Source: Caulobacteraceae bacterium (GTDB lineage: Bacteria > Pseudomonadota > Alphaproteobacteria > Caulobacterales > Caulobacteraceae). Taken from it: DNA of 64,000 bases. A model generated the notes under the pieces. That model saw only the letters and a list, made by a program, of their open reading frames with translations, did not search any database and was not told the origin of the DNA. Shown piece after piece: positions 41,641-50,149 of the stretch. Position 1 is the stretch's first letter, and every line of letters begins with the position of its first letter. The DNA is taken from assembly GCA_947475845.1 (NCBI GenBank), contig CANJMO010000002.1, positions 1 to 64,000 on the forward strand. The letters run 5' to 3'. The translations under genes and the position numbers were made by a program.

Positions 41641-42862
41641 CGCTGAGCGCCTTGGCCTCGGCGAGGCGGCGCAGCTGGGCGCGGCGGGCGTGGCCCTCGT
41701 GGGCGGCGATGTCGTCGGACTCGGTCTTGGCGGTGGCGCCGCCTGGGCGCTGCACGATCTTGACGCGGAAGCGGTGGCCCTCGACCTCGACCTCGGCCAT
41801 GCGGCGGGGCAGGACGGCGCCGGCCATGATCCGGTGGCGCAGGCCGATGGTGGCGGTTTCGTCGAACACGGCGGCGACCACGGCGTCCAGACCCTGCGGC
41901 TCGGCCAGCAGGCGCACGGCGGTCATGACGCGGCCCTTCTTGCCGATCACGGGCGACTGCACGGCGTCGATCACGCAGCGGTGGGCGCGCAGGCGGTCGA
42001 GGCCGGTGGCGATGTCCTCGGCCGACTGGTCGTCGATCTCGAACTCGATCACGGCGAGCTCGCGGGCGGCGGGGCCGGTTTCGGCGGCTTCGAACGTCAG
42101 GACGCGCAGGCAGTTGCTCATGCCGGGCAGGACGCGGGTCCCGAAGCCGACGCCGGAGCCGGTCAGGGTGCGCGGGCCGGCGGGCGGCGCCGGGTCGCGG
42201 CAGAGGTAGCGGATGATCGCCGCGCCGGTCGGGGTGACGCGCTCGCCGGAGACGCCGTCGTCGATGGTGGCAAGGCCCTCCATCAGGATGGCGGTGGCGG
42301 GAGCCGGGATCGGCAGGAAGCCGTGGGCGGTCTGCACCCTACCGGAGCCCAGCGGCAGCGGTCCGCAGGTCCAGCGCTCGGCGCCCAGGGTGGCGATGAT
42401 GTAGGCGGCGCCGACGACGTCGGCGATGGAGTCCCAGGCGCCGACCTCGTGGAACTCTACCTCGACGGCGGGGATGCCATGGACCCGGCCCTCGGCCTCG
42501 GCGAGGCCCTCGAAGATGCCGATGGCGTGGCGGGCGACGTCTGGGGCGAGGGCGCAGGACTGAAGGTGTGCGCGGATGTCTCGCCACGGGCGATGGCCGC
42601 CGTGGTCGTGGCCGTGATCGTGGTGATGGTGGCCGTCGTCGTGACTGTGGTCGTGGCCGCAGGCGTGGACCTTGAGGCCGACGGCGAAGCGTTGGCCGTC
42701 GAGGACGCCGTCATTGTGGCGGATCAGCCTGCAATCGACCTGGGGCGCGGCGCGGCGGATGGCGCGAACGACCCCGTCCTGCAGCTCGGGAAACGCGCCG
42801 AGGAGCGCAGCGATGAACATATCGCCGGCGACGCCCCCAACGGGATCCAGGTGAATTTGCAT
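41633..42862 (-). CDS. larC: Nickel-inserting cyclometallase LarC (single chain)
   Basis: LarC inserts nickel into the pincer cofactor. The 409-residue protein opens MQIHLDPVGGVAGDMFIAAL, the family signature, and has a His-rich nickel-binding loop (about residues 68-90, CGHDHSHDDGHHHHDHGHDH). Its C-terminal part contains the CTP-binding LarC2 region. In Lactiplantibacillus larC is split and joined by programmed frameshift; here it is one continuous frame. The ATG at 42862 is chosen over 42889 because of the family-like opening. First gene of a tight operon larC-larE-larB-FAD oxidase. Confidence 0.95.
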   Translation of the reverse strand: MQIHLDPVGGVAGDMFIAALLGAFPELQDGVVRAIRRAAPQVDCRLIRHNDGVLDGQRFAVGLKVHACGHDHSHDDGHHHHDHGHDHGGHRPWRDIRAHLQSCALAPDVARHAIGIFEGLAEAEGRVHGIPAVEVEFHEVGAWDSIADVVGAAYIIATLGAERWTCGPLPLGSGRVQTAHGFLPIPAPATAILMEGLATIDDGVSGERVTPTGAAIIRYLCRDPAPPAGPRTLTGSGVGFGTRVLPGMSNCLRVLTFEAAETGPAARELAVIEFEIDDQSAEDIATGLDRLRAHRCVIDAVQSPVIGKKGRVMTAVRLLAEPQGLDAVVAAVFDETATIGLRHRIMAGAVLPRRMAEVEVEGHRFRVKIVQRPGGATAKTESDDIAAHEGHARRAQLRRLAEAKALSDE

Positions 42863-42979
42863 GAGGGGTCCGCAATTGCTGGTTCTCAATGCCGCCGCCG
42901 GGACGATGTTGCAAGCCGGGCATGGCCTTGACCGCGCCGGTCTTGCGGAGCGCGCCGCCGTGACGGACGGTGGCGTCCG

Positions 42980-44923
42980 ATGACAAGGACCCTGCCCGTG
43001 CGCTCCATCCTTCTATCCCTGCTCGCCGTCACCGCCCTTGCCGGGGCCAGTCACGCCGCCTCGCCCCTGGCCCAGCCGACCGCCATGCCGCCGGGGATGC
43101 CGGCGCCGAAGGACGTGGCCTTTCCTGGGGTGATCAAGCTGCACGTCGACGCCACCGACCTTCAGCGGCGCATCTTCCGGGTGCGCGAGACCGTTCCGGT
43201 GGAGGGCGGCAAGCGGATCACCCTGCTCTATCCGATGTGGCTGCCGGGCCATCACTCGCCGACAGCGCCCCTGGCCGACGTGGCGGGGCTGACGGTCAAG
43301 GCCGACGGCCAGCGTGTCGAATGGACGCGCGACCCGGTGACGGTGTCGGCCTTCCACATCACCCCGCCCAAGGGGGCCAAGAGCATCGAGGTGGAGTTCC
43401 AGTTCGTTTCGGCCACCGAGCGCGACCAGGGCCGGATCGTGATGACGCCGGAGATGCTGAACCTGCAGTGGGATTCGGTGTCGCTCTATCCGGCCGGCTA
43501 TTTCACCCGCCGGATTCCGGTCGAGGCCAGCGTGACCCTGCCGGCGGGCTGGAGCTTCGGCACGGCGATGGAGACGGCCTCGCAGGCCGGCGCGACCACC
43601 CAGTTCAAGACCACGCCCTACGAGACCCTGGTGGACTCGCCGATGTTCGCCGGGCGGTTCTTCAAGCGGCTGGACCTCGATCCCGGCGCCGCGGTCCCGG
43701 TGCACATGAACGTGGTGGCCGACCGGCCCGAGGCGCTGGAGATCAAGCCCGACCAGTTGAAGGCGCACCAGGCCTTGGTGCAGCAGGCCTACAAGCTGTT
43801 CAACTCGCGCCACTACGACCACTACGACTTCCTGCTGTCGGTCACCGACCGCATGAGCGGGATCGGGCTGGAGCATCACCGTTCGAGCGAGGACGGGGTC
43901 GGCGACGACTATTTCACCGACTGGGACAAGACCGTGCCGTACCGGGACCTGCTGCCGCACGAGTTCACCCACAGCTGGAACGGCAAGTTCCGGCGGCCGG
44001 CCGACCTGTTCACGCCCAACTACGACGTGCCGATGCGCAATTCGCTGCTGTGGGTCTACGAGGGCCAGACGCAGTACTGGGGCTATGTGCTGGGCGCGCG
44101 CTCGGGGCTGATCAGCAAGGCGCAGGCGCTGGACGCCATCGCCCTGACCGCCGCGGTCTACGACAACACCCCGGGGCGGGCGTGGAAGAGCCTGCTGGAC
44201 ACCACCAACGACCCGATCGTCAACCAGCGCCGGCCGGTTCCGTGGCGCAGCTGGCAGCGCAGCGAGGACTACTATTCGGAGGGCGAGCTGATCTGGCTGG
44301 ACGCCGACACCCTGATCCGTGAGCGGTCGGGCGGCAAACGCTCCCTCGACGACTTCGCCAAGGGCTTCTTCGGCGTCGACGACGGCAGCTACGCCGACCT
44401 GCCCTATGCGTTCGAGGACGTTGTGAAGGCGCTGAACGCGGTCGAGCCCTACGACTGGGCCAGTTTCCTGCGCACTCGGCTGGACGGGCATGGGCCGGGG
44501 GTGCCGCTGGACGGGGTGGCGCGCGGCGGCTACCGGCTGGTCTACCGCGATGCGCCGAGCGACTACCAAAAGCAGCTGCTGGCCATGCGCAAGGGCCAGG
44601 ACTTCACCTTCTCGCTGGGGTTCGCGGTCGGCCGCGAGGACACCCTCAGCGCCGTGATCTGGGACAGCCCCGCGTTCAAGGCCGGCCTGACGCTCGGGAC
44701 CAGGCTGATCGCGGTCAACGGCATCGCCTATGACGCCGACCGGCTGAAGGAGGACGTGACCAAGGCCAAGACGGCGCGGGCGCCGCTGGAACTGCTGGTC
44801 AAGAACGGCGACCACTACCGGATGGTCTCGATCCCTTACTACGACGGCCTGCGCTATCCGCATCTGGAGAAGGTGGGGACCGGCGAGGCGTCGCTAGACG
44901 CGATCCTGACCCCGCGACCTTAG
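42980..44923 (+). CDS. M61-family aminopeptidase with PDZ domain
   Basis: A 647-residue exported metallopeptidase, related to glycyl aminopeptidase. Signal peptide at residues 1-26 (ending SHA). The zinc site is H327-E328-F-T-H331, with a third ligand E361 in WVYEGQTQYWG. A PDZ-like domain follows near the C-terminus (SAVIWDSPAFKAGLTLGTRL). Substrates are presumably peptides with N-terminal Gly or Ala. Divergent from larC, 117 bp away. A single gene with no operon partners. Confidence 0.93.
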   Translation: MTRTLPVRSILLSLLAVTALAGASHAASPLAQPTAMPPGMPAPKDVAFPGVIKLHVDATDLQRRIFRVRETVPVEGGKRITLLYPMWLPGHHSPTAPLADVAGLTVKADGQRVEWTRDPVTVSAFHITPPKGAKSIEVEFQFVSATERDQGRIVMTPEMLNLQWDSVSLYPAGYFTRRIPVEASVTLPAGWSFGTAMETASQAGATTQFKTTPYETLVDSPMFAGRFFKRLDLDPGAAVPVHMNVVADRPEALEIKPDQLKAHQALVQQAYKLFNSRHYDHYDFLLSVTDRMSGIGLEHHRSSEDGVGDDYFTDWDKTVPYRDLLPHEFTHSWNGKFRRPADLFTPNYDVPMRNSLLWVYEGQTQYWGYVLGARSGLISKAQALDAIALTAAVYDNTPGRAWKSLLDTTNDPIVNQRRPVPWRSWQRSEDYYSEGELIWLDADTLIRERSGGKRSLDDFAKGFFGVDDGSYADLPYAFEDVVKALNAVEPYDWASFLRTRLDGHGPGVPLDGVARGGYRLVYRDAPSDYQKQLLAMRKGQDFTFSLGFAVGREDTLSAVIWDSPAFKAGLTLGTRLIAVNGIAYDADRLKEDVTKAKTARAPLELLVKNGDHYRMVSIPYYDGLRYPHLEKVGTGEASLDAILTPRP

Positions 44924-44990
44924 GGTCCCTCGCGGTACCGTCCGTAATCGGACATTATCGGGGGTGATTCACCACAAGGCCGCTCCCTCG

Positions 44991-45632
44991 ATGCTCAAAT
45001 GGTTCCAGGCGCTCCTTCCCAAGGAGGAGAAGTTCTTCGACCTGTTCGAAGCCCATGCGGCGGTGCTGTGCTCGGGGGCGCGCGAGCTGCGCCTGCTGCT
45101 GGACGGCGGCGAAGGCGTACCGGCCCACGCCGCCGAGGTGGCCCGGCTGGAGAACGAGGCCGACGCCATCGCCCGCCATGTGCAATCGGCGGTGCGGCGC
45201 ACCTGCATCACCCCGTTCGACCGGATCGACATCAGCGATCTGATCAACCTGATGGATGACGCCATCGACCAGATGCACAAGACGGCCAAGGCGATCATGC
45301 TGTTCGAGCAGCGCAGCTTCACCCCCGACATGGTGACCCTGGGCAAGCTGGTGGTGCGCACCGCCGACCTGACCGCCGAAGCCGTGCCGTTGCTCCGTTC
45401 GCTGAGCGTCAACGCCGCCCGCATCACCACCATCGCCGAACAGGTGGCGCAGCTGGAGGAACAGTCGGACCGGCTCTACGACAAGGGCGTCGCGGCGCTC
45501 TACAAGGGCGGACAGGCCGACCCAATGGCGTTCATCGTCGGCGTCGAGATCTACGATCACCTGGAGAAGGTGGTCGATCGGTTCGAGGACGTGGCCAACC
45601 GGATCAGCGGCGTGCTGATCGAAAACATGTAG
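44991..45632 (+). CDS. DUF47/PhoU-like phosphate transport accessory protein
   Basis: A 213-residue all-helical protein, opening MLKWFQALLPKEEKFFDLFE, typical of the DUF47 family that partners PiT transporters. Helical repeats carry the PhoU-like acidic metal sites (ENEADAIARHV, EQSDRLYDKG, IYDHLEKVVDRFEDVANRI). It probably regulates or stabilises the phosphate transporter encoded directly after it; the stop and next ATG abut (TAGATG). Start 44991 fits the family opening better than the ORF start at 44964. Confidence 0.93.
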   Translation: MLKWFQALLPKEEKFFDLFEAHAAVLCSGARELRLLLDGGEGVPAHAAEVARLENEADAIARHVQSAVRRTCITPFDRIDISDLINLMDDAIDQMHKTAKAIMLFEQRSFTPDMVTLGKLVVRTADLTAEAVPLLRSLSVNAARITTIAEQVAQLEEQSDRLYDKGVAALYKGGQADPMAFIVGVEIYDHLEKVVDRFEDVANRISGVLIENM

Positions 45633-46649
45633 ATGAGCCTGGACTCCTCCACCCTACTGCTGTTCGCGCTGGTCGCCGTCGCTCTGCTGTTCGACTTCCT
45701 GAACGGCCTGCACGACGCGGCCAATTCGATCGCCACCATCGTTTCCACGCGGGTGCTGTCGCCGCAATACGCGGTGCTGTGGGCGGCCTTTTTCAACTTC
45801 ATCGCCTTCACCGTGTTCGGCCTGCATGTGGCGCAGACGGTGGGCAAGGGCATCATTCAGCCGGGCATCGTCTCGGACGCGGTGATCTTCGGCGCGCTCG
45901 GCGGGGCGATCACCTGGAACGTCGCCACCTGGATGCTGGGCATCCCGTCTTCCAGTTCGCACGCCCTGATCGGCGGGCTGGTGGGAGCGGGAATCGCCAA
46001 GGGCGGGCTGCAGCCGGTGGTGTGGTCGGGCGTGATCAAGACCGCGCTGGGCATCGTGGTGTCGCCGGCGGTGGGTTTCGCCCTGGCCCTGCTGATGGTG
46101 CTGCTGGTGTCGTGGCTGTTCGTGCGCAGCCGCCCGGCGATGGCCGATCAGACCTTCCGCAAGCTGCAGTTCGTCTCCGCCTCGCTCTATTCCCTGGGCC
46201 ACGGCGGCAACGACGCGCAGAAAACCATGGGGGTGATCGCGGTCCTGCTCTACGCCCACGGCAAGCTCAATGGGGAGTTCCATGTCCCCCTATGGGTGGT
46301 GCTGAGCTGCCAGAGCGCGATGGCGCTGGGTACATTGTTCGGCGGCTGGCGGATCGTCCACACCATGGGATCGCGGATTACCCGCCTGTCGCCGCAGCAG
46401 GGGTTCTGCGCCGAGACCGGCGGGGCCCTGACCCTGTTCCTGGCGACCAATCTTGGTGTGCCGGTCTCCACCACCCACACCATCACCGGAGCGATCATCG
46501 GCGTCGGGGCGGCGCGGCGGGTGTCGGCGGTGCGCTGGAACGTCGCCACCAGCATCGTCTGGGCCTGGGTCATCACCATGCCCATCGCCGCCGTGATGGG
46601 AGCCCTGTTCTACTTCCTGGCGCGCGGCGCCCATCTGATGCTGAGCTGA
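45633..46649 (+). CDS. pit: PiT-family inorganic phosphate transporter
   Basis: A 338-residue integral membrane protein that imports metal-phosphate by cation symport. It has the duplicated PiT signature: FDFLNGLHDAANSIATIVST in the first half and SLGHGGNDAQKTMGVIAV in the second, plus GIPSSSSHALIGGLVGAGIA and the matching VPVSTTHTITGAIIGVGAAR. About ten transmembrane segments are evident. Co-translated with the DUF47 protein gene. Confidence 0.96.
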   Translation: MSLDSSTLLLFALVAVALLFDFLNGLHDAANSIATIVSTRVLSPQYAVLWAAFFNFIAFTVFGLHVAQTVGKGIIQPGIVSDAVIFGALGGAITWNVATWMLGIPSSSSHALIGGLVGAGIAKGGLQPVVWSGVIKTALGIVVSPAVGFALALLMVLLVSWLFVRSRPAMADQTFRKLQFVSASLYSLGHGGNDAQKTMGVIAVLLYAHGKLNGEFHVPLWVVLSCQSAMALGTLFGGWRIVHTMGSRITRLSPQQGFCAETGGALTLFLATNLGVPVSTTHTITGAIIGVGAARRVSAVRWNVATSIVWAWVITMPIAAVMGALFYFLARGAHLMLS

Positions 46650-46657
46650 AGCGCGCG

Positions 46658-47092
46658 ATGCCTGACAAACACAAAGATCTAGGCGAGGAGCAGTTCGCCG
46701 CCCTGCCCTGGCGCCGCCGGCCCGGGGGCCGCATCGAGGTGCTGGTGATCACCTCGCGCGAGACCCGTCGCTGGGTCCTGCCCAAGGGCTGGCCGATGAA
46801 GGACCGCACGCCGTCCGAGGCCGCCGCCCAGGAAGCCTACGAAGAAGCCGGGGTGCTGGGCGAAGCCGAAGCCGAACCGATCGGAGACTACGGCTACGGC
46901 AAGCGCCTGCCGGGCGGCGTGGTGCAGGACGTGCGGGTCTCGGTGTTCGCCATGGAGGTGTTCGTCGAGCAGATGGCCTGGCCGGAAAAGCACCAGCGCG
47001 AAAAGCTGTGGACCACCCAGGAGGAGGCCGCCGATCTGGTCGACGAGCCGGAGCTGCAGGACCTGATCCGGGTTTTCAATCCAAGGGCCTAG
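46658..47092 (+). CDS. Nudix hydrolase (DIPP-like)
   Basis: A 144-residue hydrolase. The Nudix box is AAAQEAYEEAGVLGEA preceded by RRWVLPKGWPMKDRTPSE, a form common to diphosphoinositol-polyphosphate/diadenosine-polyphosphate-type Nudix enzymes; the expected Arg of the box is Gln. It hydrolyses a nucleoside diphosphate-linked or polyphosphate substrate that cannot be specified. ATG 46658 lies 8 bp after the pit stop, so it probably shares its transcript. Confidence 0.92.
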   Translation: MPDKHKDLGEEQFAALPWRRRPGGRIEVLVITSRETRRWVLPKGWPMKDRTPSEAAAQEAYEEAGVLGEAEAEPIGDYGYGKRLPGGVVQDVRVSVFAMEVFVEQMAWPEKHQREKLWTTQEEAADLVDEPELQDLIRVFNPRA

Positions 47093-47167
47093 GGTGCGGG
47101 TTACGCCTCGCTTGCGCCATCAGCTTGTAGGATGTGGGATGCGAGAGTGAACCGAGAGCGCTTTTCC

Positions 47168-47599
47168 ATGTCCAAGACCGGCCCGATCCTGACCACCATC
47201 GCCCTGCTGGCCTGCGGCCCGGCCCTGGCCCAGACCGTGCCTACCGACCTCGGCCAGGCGGCCAAGGCCTATGACCAGGCCCAGCTGACCGCCAACGGCG
47301 CGGCGCTGGGGCGGCTGCTGGCCGACGACTACGTCCTCATCAACAGCAACGGCGGCAGCGAGACCAAGGCCCAGTTCATCGCCGAGCTGACCGATCCGGA
47401 CTACCGGCTGGGCCCGTTCAGCGTCGAGCAGTCGATCACCCGGGTGTGGGGCGACGGCGCCATCCTCGGCGGGGTCACCACCCTGCGCGGGACCGACCAT
47501 GGGACGGCGTTTTCGGTGAAGGTGCATTTCGCCGACGTCTGGGCCAAGCGCGGCGAGAAGTGGCAGGTTATCTTCACCCAGGTGACCAAGGCGCCATAG
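47168..47599 (+). CDS. Exported NTF2-like (DUF4440) protein
   Basis: A 143-residue protein with signal peptide (residues 1-22, ending ALAQ) followed by an NTF2-like cone fold: AAKAYDQAQLTANGAALGRL, LADDYVLINSNGGSETKAQF, and a C-terminal WAKRGEKWQVIFTQVTK strand. DUF4440 proteins are diverse; no catalytic residue is evident. Start 47168 begins the signal peptide. It is 2 bp upstream of the broken GFA gene. Confidence 0.85.
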   Translation: MSKTGPILTTIALLACGPALAQTVPTDLGQAAKAYDQAQLTANGAALGRLLADDYVLINSNGGSETKAQFIAELTDPDYRLGPFSVEQSITRVWGDGAILGGVTTLRGTDHGTAFSVKVHFADVWAKRGEKWQVIFTQVTKAP

Positions 47600-47601
47600 G
47601 G

Positions 47602-48075
47602 ATGAGCGAGATTCGGATTCCGGCCTAAGGCGGCTGCCGTTGCGGCAAGGTGCGCATGCGCGTGACGGCGCCGCCGCTGCTGACCATGGCCTGCCATTGC
47701 ACCGGCTGCCAGCGCATGAGCGCCAGCGCCTACTCGCTGAGCATGGCGATCCCGGCGGCCGCCTTCAAGGTGATCCAGGGCGACACCGTGATCGGCGGAC
47801 TGCACGGCGAGGCGCAGCACAACTTCTGCGCCTGGTGCATGAGCTGGATGTTCACCCGCCTGCCCGGCATGCCGTTCGTGAACGTGCGGCCGACGCTGAT
47901 GGACGATCCGTCTGGCTTCGAGCCGTTCATCGAGACCTATCGGGCCGAGGCGCTGGCCTGGGCGGCGACGACGGCCGTGCATAGCTTCGACAGGTTCCCG
48001 CCGATGGACGCCTGCATGGGTCTGATCGCGGATTACGCCAAGGGGCAGGGACGCGAACCCTCGCCGTTCGGCTAG
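47602..48075 (+). pseudogene. GFA (glutathione-dependent formaldehyde-activating)-family protein with in-frame stop
   Basis: From the ATG at 47602 the frame reads MSEIRIPA, then TAA at 47626-47628, then continues GGCRCGKVRMRVTAPPLLTM, ACHCTGCQRMSASAYS and NFCAWCMSW to a normal stop at 48075. The CRC and CHCxxC cysteines are the zinc ligands of the GFA/CENP-V fold, and the first pair lies just past the stop, so a downstream restart (GTG 47650) would lose them. A single base change in the ninth codon would restore a 157-residue protein. Read as a pseudogene by nonsense mutation; a sequencing error is the alternative. Confidence 0.82.
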
Positions 48076-48084
48076 GCCTGGGCG

Positions 48085-49194
48085 TCAGGCGGCGCCGGTG
48101 TCGCTGAACAGGTCCTGCAGCATGTGATGGGCCCGGTGCGCCTTGGTGTGCAGGTATCCGTTGTTCTGCACGGTGACCGCGCCGAACAGGGGCTGACGGC
48201 CGACCACCTCGATCCCGGCGCGGGTCAGGGCGCCGATCTTCTCGGGGTTGTTGGTCAAAAGCGTGATCCGGCGGTAGCCGAGGGTGTGCAGGATCGAGGC
48301 GGCGTATTCGTAGCGCCGCTCGTCGGCCGAGAAGCCCAGCACCGCGTCGGCGTCGATGGTGTCGAAGCCGTCGTCCTGCAGGGCGTAGGCGCGCATCTTG
48401 TTGCCGATGCCGATGCCCCGGCCTTCCTGATCGAGATAGAGCAGGACGCCGCCGCCCTCTTCCGACAGGCGGGCCATGGCGTTCTTCAGCTGATCGCCGC
48501 AGTCGCAGCGCAGGGAGCCGAACAGGTCGCCGGTCAGGCAGGCGGAGTGGGGGCGCACCAGGACCGGCTTGGCCGGGTCCGGATCGCCGACGACGATGGC
48601 CACCTGGTCGCGCGGAGCCGGGCCGCCGCGGAACACCATGAACCGGCCCTTGATGCCGCTGGCGAGCGGCACGTCGGCCTGGGACACGATCTCCAGGTCG
48701 TAGGGGGCGTTGGGCTCGCCCGCCACACCGTCGATACGGTAGCGCTGCAGGCGCGCCGGCAGGTCGGCGTCCAGCGGCAGGGGCGCGGCCAGGACGGCCG
48801 GGAGCAACAGGGCGGTCTTGCACAGATCGATGGCGCCCAGGGCGCCGGCCGAGGCCTCGCTCCAGGTCTTGGGCGCCTTGAGGCGCGGATCGTAGGCCAG
48901 GTGCTTGGCGGTTTGCAGATCGAGGCCCGCCAGGGGCAGGGCCACTTCATAGTCCACCGCCAGGCCCATCATGCGAGCGCGCTGCGGGGTCAGGGCGAGC
49001 ACGCCGTTGTCCAGGCCGGCGAACACCGCGAACAGGGAGGGCGAGGCGCCGTCAAGGGCCGCGGTCAGCGTCAGGCGGCCCGCCGCCTCGATCAGCAAAG
49101 GACGGCCGGCGCGCAGCTCTGCGGCGGCTCGATCGCGGGCCAGGTGAGCGTCATCGCTCAGCACCTTGCCCAGACGGGTCGAAAAATCGCTCAA
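48085..49194 (-). CDS. ribA: GTP cyclohydrolase II with degenerate N-terminal domain
   Basis: First enzyme of riboflavin synthesis. The C-terminal cyclohydrolase II domain has the zinc ligands C219, C230 and C232 (HSACLTGDLFGSLRCDC) and the LDQEGRGIGIGNKMRAYALQ active-site block. The first about 165 residues recall the DHBP-synthase half of RibBA (ELRAGRPLLIEAAGRLTL) but lack its DDEDREGE acidic site, so this half is probably inactive. Start is TTG 49194 with GGAGGG five bases upstream. Divergent from a reductase gene of the same pathway. Confidence 0.93.
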   Translation of the reverse strand: MSDFSTRLGKVLSDDAHLARDRAAAELRAGRPLLIEAAGRLTLTAALDGASPSLFAVFAGLDNGVLALTPQRARMMGLAVDYEVALPLAGLDLQTAKHLAYDPRLKAPKTWSEASAGALGAIDLCKTALLLPAVLAAPLPLDADLPARLQRYRIDGVAGEPNAPYDLEIVSQADVPLASGIKGRFMVFRGGPAPRDQVAIVVGDPDPAKPVLVRPHSACLTGDLFGSLRCDCGDQLKNAMARLSEEGGGVLLYLDQEGRGIGIGNKMRAYALQDDGFDTIDADAVLGFSADERRYEYAASILHTLGYRRITLLTNNPEKIGALTRAGIEVVGRQPLFGAVTVQNNGYLHTKAHRAHHMLQDLFSDTGAA

Positions 49195-49355
49195 AGATCC
49201 CTCCGAGTGGACCGAACTTAAAACTGCACCGCGGGTTCGGATAGATGGCCTGACCCCTGAACCACGCGGGCCTGACCTTTCAATGAACGCAGCCTGCTGT
49301 ATCTAATAATGCAGTGCGGTACAAACCGGATGCAGGCCAAGGCCGCCAAGGGGAT

Positions 49356-50141
49356 ATGTTGCTTAGCCAACGCGAAAACCAGGGCAATTCCGTGTCTGCT
49401 TTGAACAAAGTTTGGCCGCAGCTGGTCGATCTCGCGGCAGGCCGGGCGAGCGGCGAGGCGCCGTCCTCCGAGCACTGTCCGCTGTGGAGCTTGTACGCGC
49501 CCATCGCCCAAGGCAGCGCCGGCCCCGCCTTCGTCGTCGGCCAGCTTGGCCAGTCGCTGGACGGGCGAGTCGCCACCGCCACCGGCAAGTCACGCTACAT
49601 CAACGGCCCCGAGGCGATCCGCCACCTGCACCGCCTGCGCGCCCTGGTGGACGCGGTGGTGGTGGGGATCGGCACGGTGATCGCCGACGATCCGCAGCTG
49701 AACGTGCGCGAGGTCGAGGGCCCCTGCCCCGCCCGCGTGGTGATCGACCCCAATTTCCGCCTGCCCGACTGCGCGCGGATGGTCGGCGACGGGGCGTCCG
49801 CGATGTTCGCGATTCAAAGCGAGGCGCGCGGGCGGCCGGAGGGGGTGACCCCCATCGTCGTCCCGACGACCGGCGGCTCGATCGCTCCGGCCGATATCGT
49901 CGCGTCCCTGGCCGAGCGCGGTTTCAAACGCATCCTGATCGAGGGCGGGGCGACCACGGTTTCGGCGTTCCTGGCGGCGGGGGCGCTGAACCGGCTGCAC
50001 CTGTCGATCGCGCCGGTGGTGATCGGGTCGGGGCCGGTGGGCATCAACCTGCCGCCCATCGACGAGCTGGACTGCGCCTTGAGGCCGGCAGCCGCGACCT
50101 ATCATCTGGGCGAGGACGTGGTGTTCGATCTGGCGTTTTAG
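49356..50141 (+). CDS. RibD C-terminal-type pyrimidine reductase
   Basis: A 261-residue protein with a dihydrofolate-reductase-like RibD_C domain: FVVGQLGQSLDGRVATATGK, ALVDAVVVGIGTVIADDPQL, ARVVIDPNFRLP and RILIEGGATTVSAFLAAGAL. It would reduce the ribosylaminopyrimidine intermediate of riboflavin synthesis with NADPH. The deaminase half of RibD is absent. About 75 N-terminal residues have no recognised motif. The ATG at 49356 follows AAGGGG; GTG 49314 and GTG 49392 are alternatives. Divergent from ribA. Confidence 0.87.
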   Translation: MLLSQRENQGNSVSALNKVWPQLVDLAAGRASGEAPSSEHCPLWSLYAPIAQGSAGPAFVVGQLGQSLDGRVATATGKSRYINGPEAIRHLHRLRALVDAVVVGIGTVIADDPQLNVREVEGPCPARVVIDPNFRLPDCARMVGDGASAMFAIQSEARGRPEGVTPIVVPTTGGSIAPADIVASLAERGFKRILIEGGATTVSAFLAAGALNRLHLSIAPVVIGSGPVGINLPPIDELDCALRPAAATYHLGEDVVFDLAF

Positions 50142-50149
50142 CGCGGGCG

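Noticed and set aside
41633-42862. A frameshift site in larC, as in Lactiplantibacillus
   Set aside because: The frame is continuous over 409 codons and includes both LarC1- and LarC2-like parts, so no frameshift is needed.
44939-44952. Small hairpin GTCCG-TAAT-CGGAC after the M61 peptidase gene
   Set aside because: Only five base pairs and no T-run; too weak to call a terminator.
49195-49355. Possible FMN riboswitch in the ribA/reductase intergenic region
   Set aside because: The spacer was read for the conserved FMN-aptamer segments and none was recognised.
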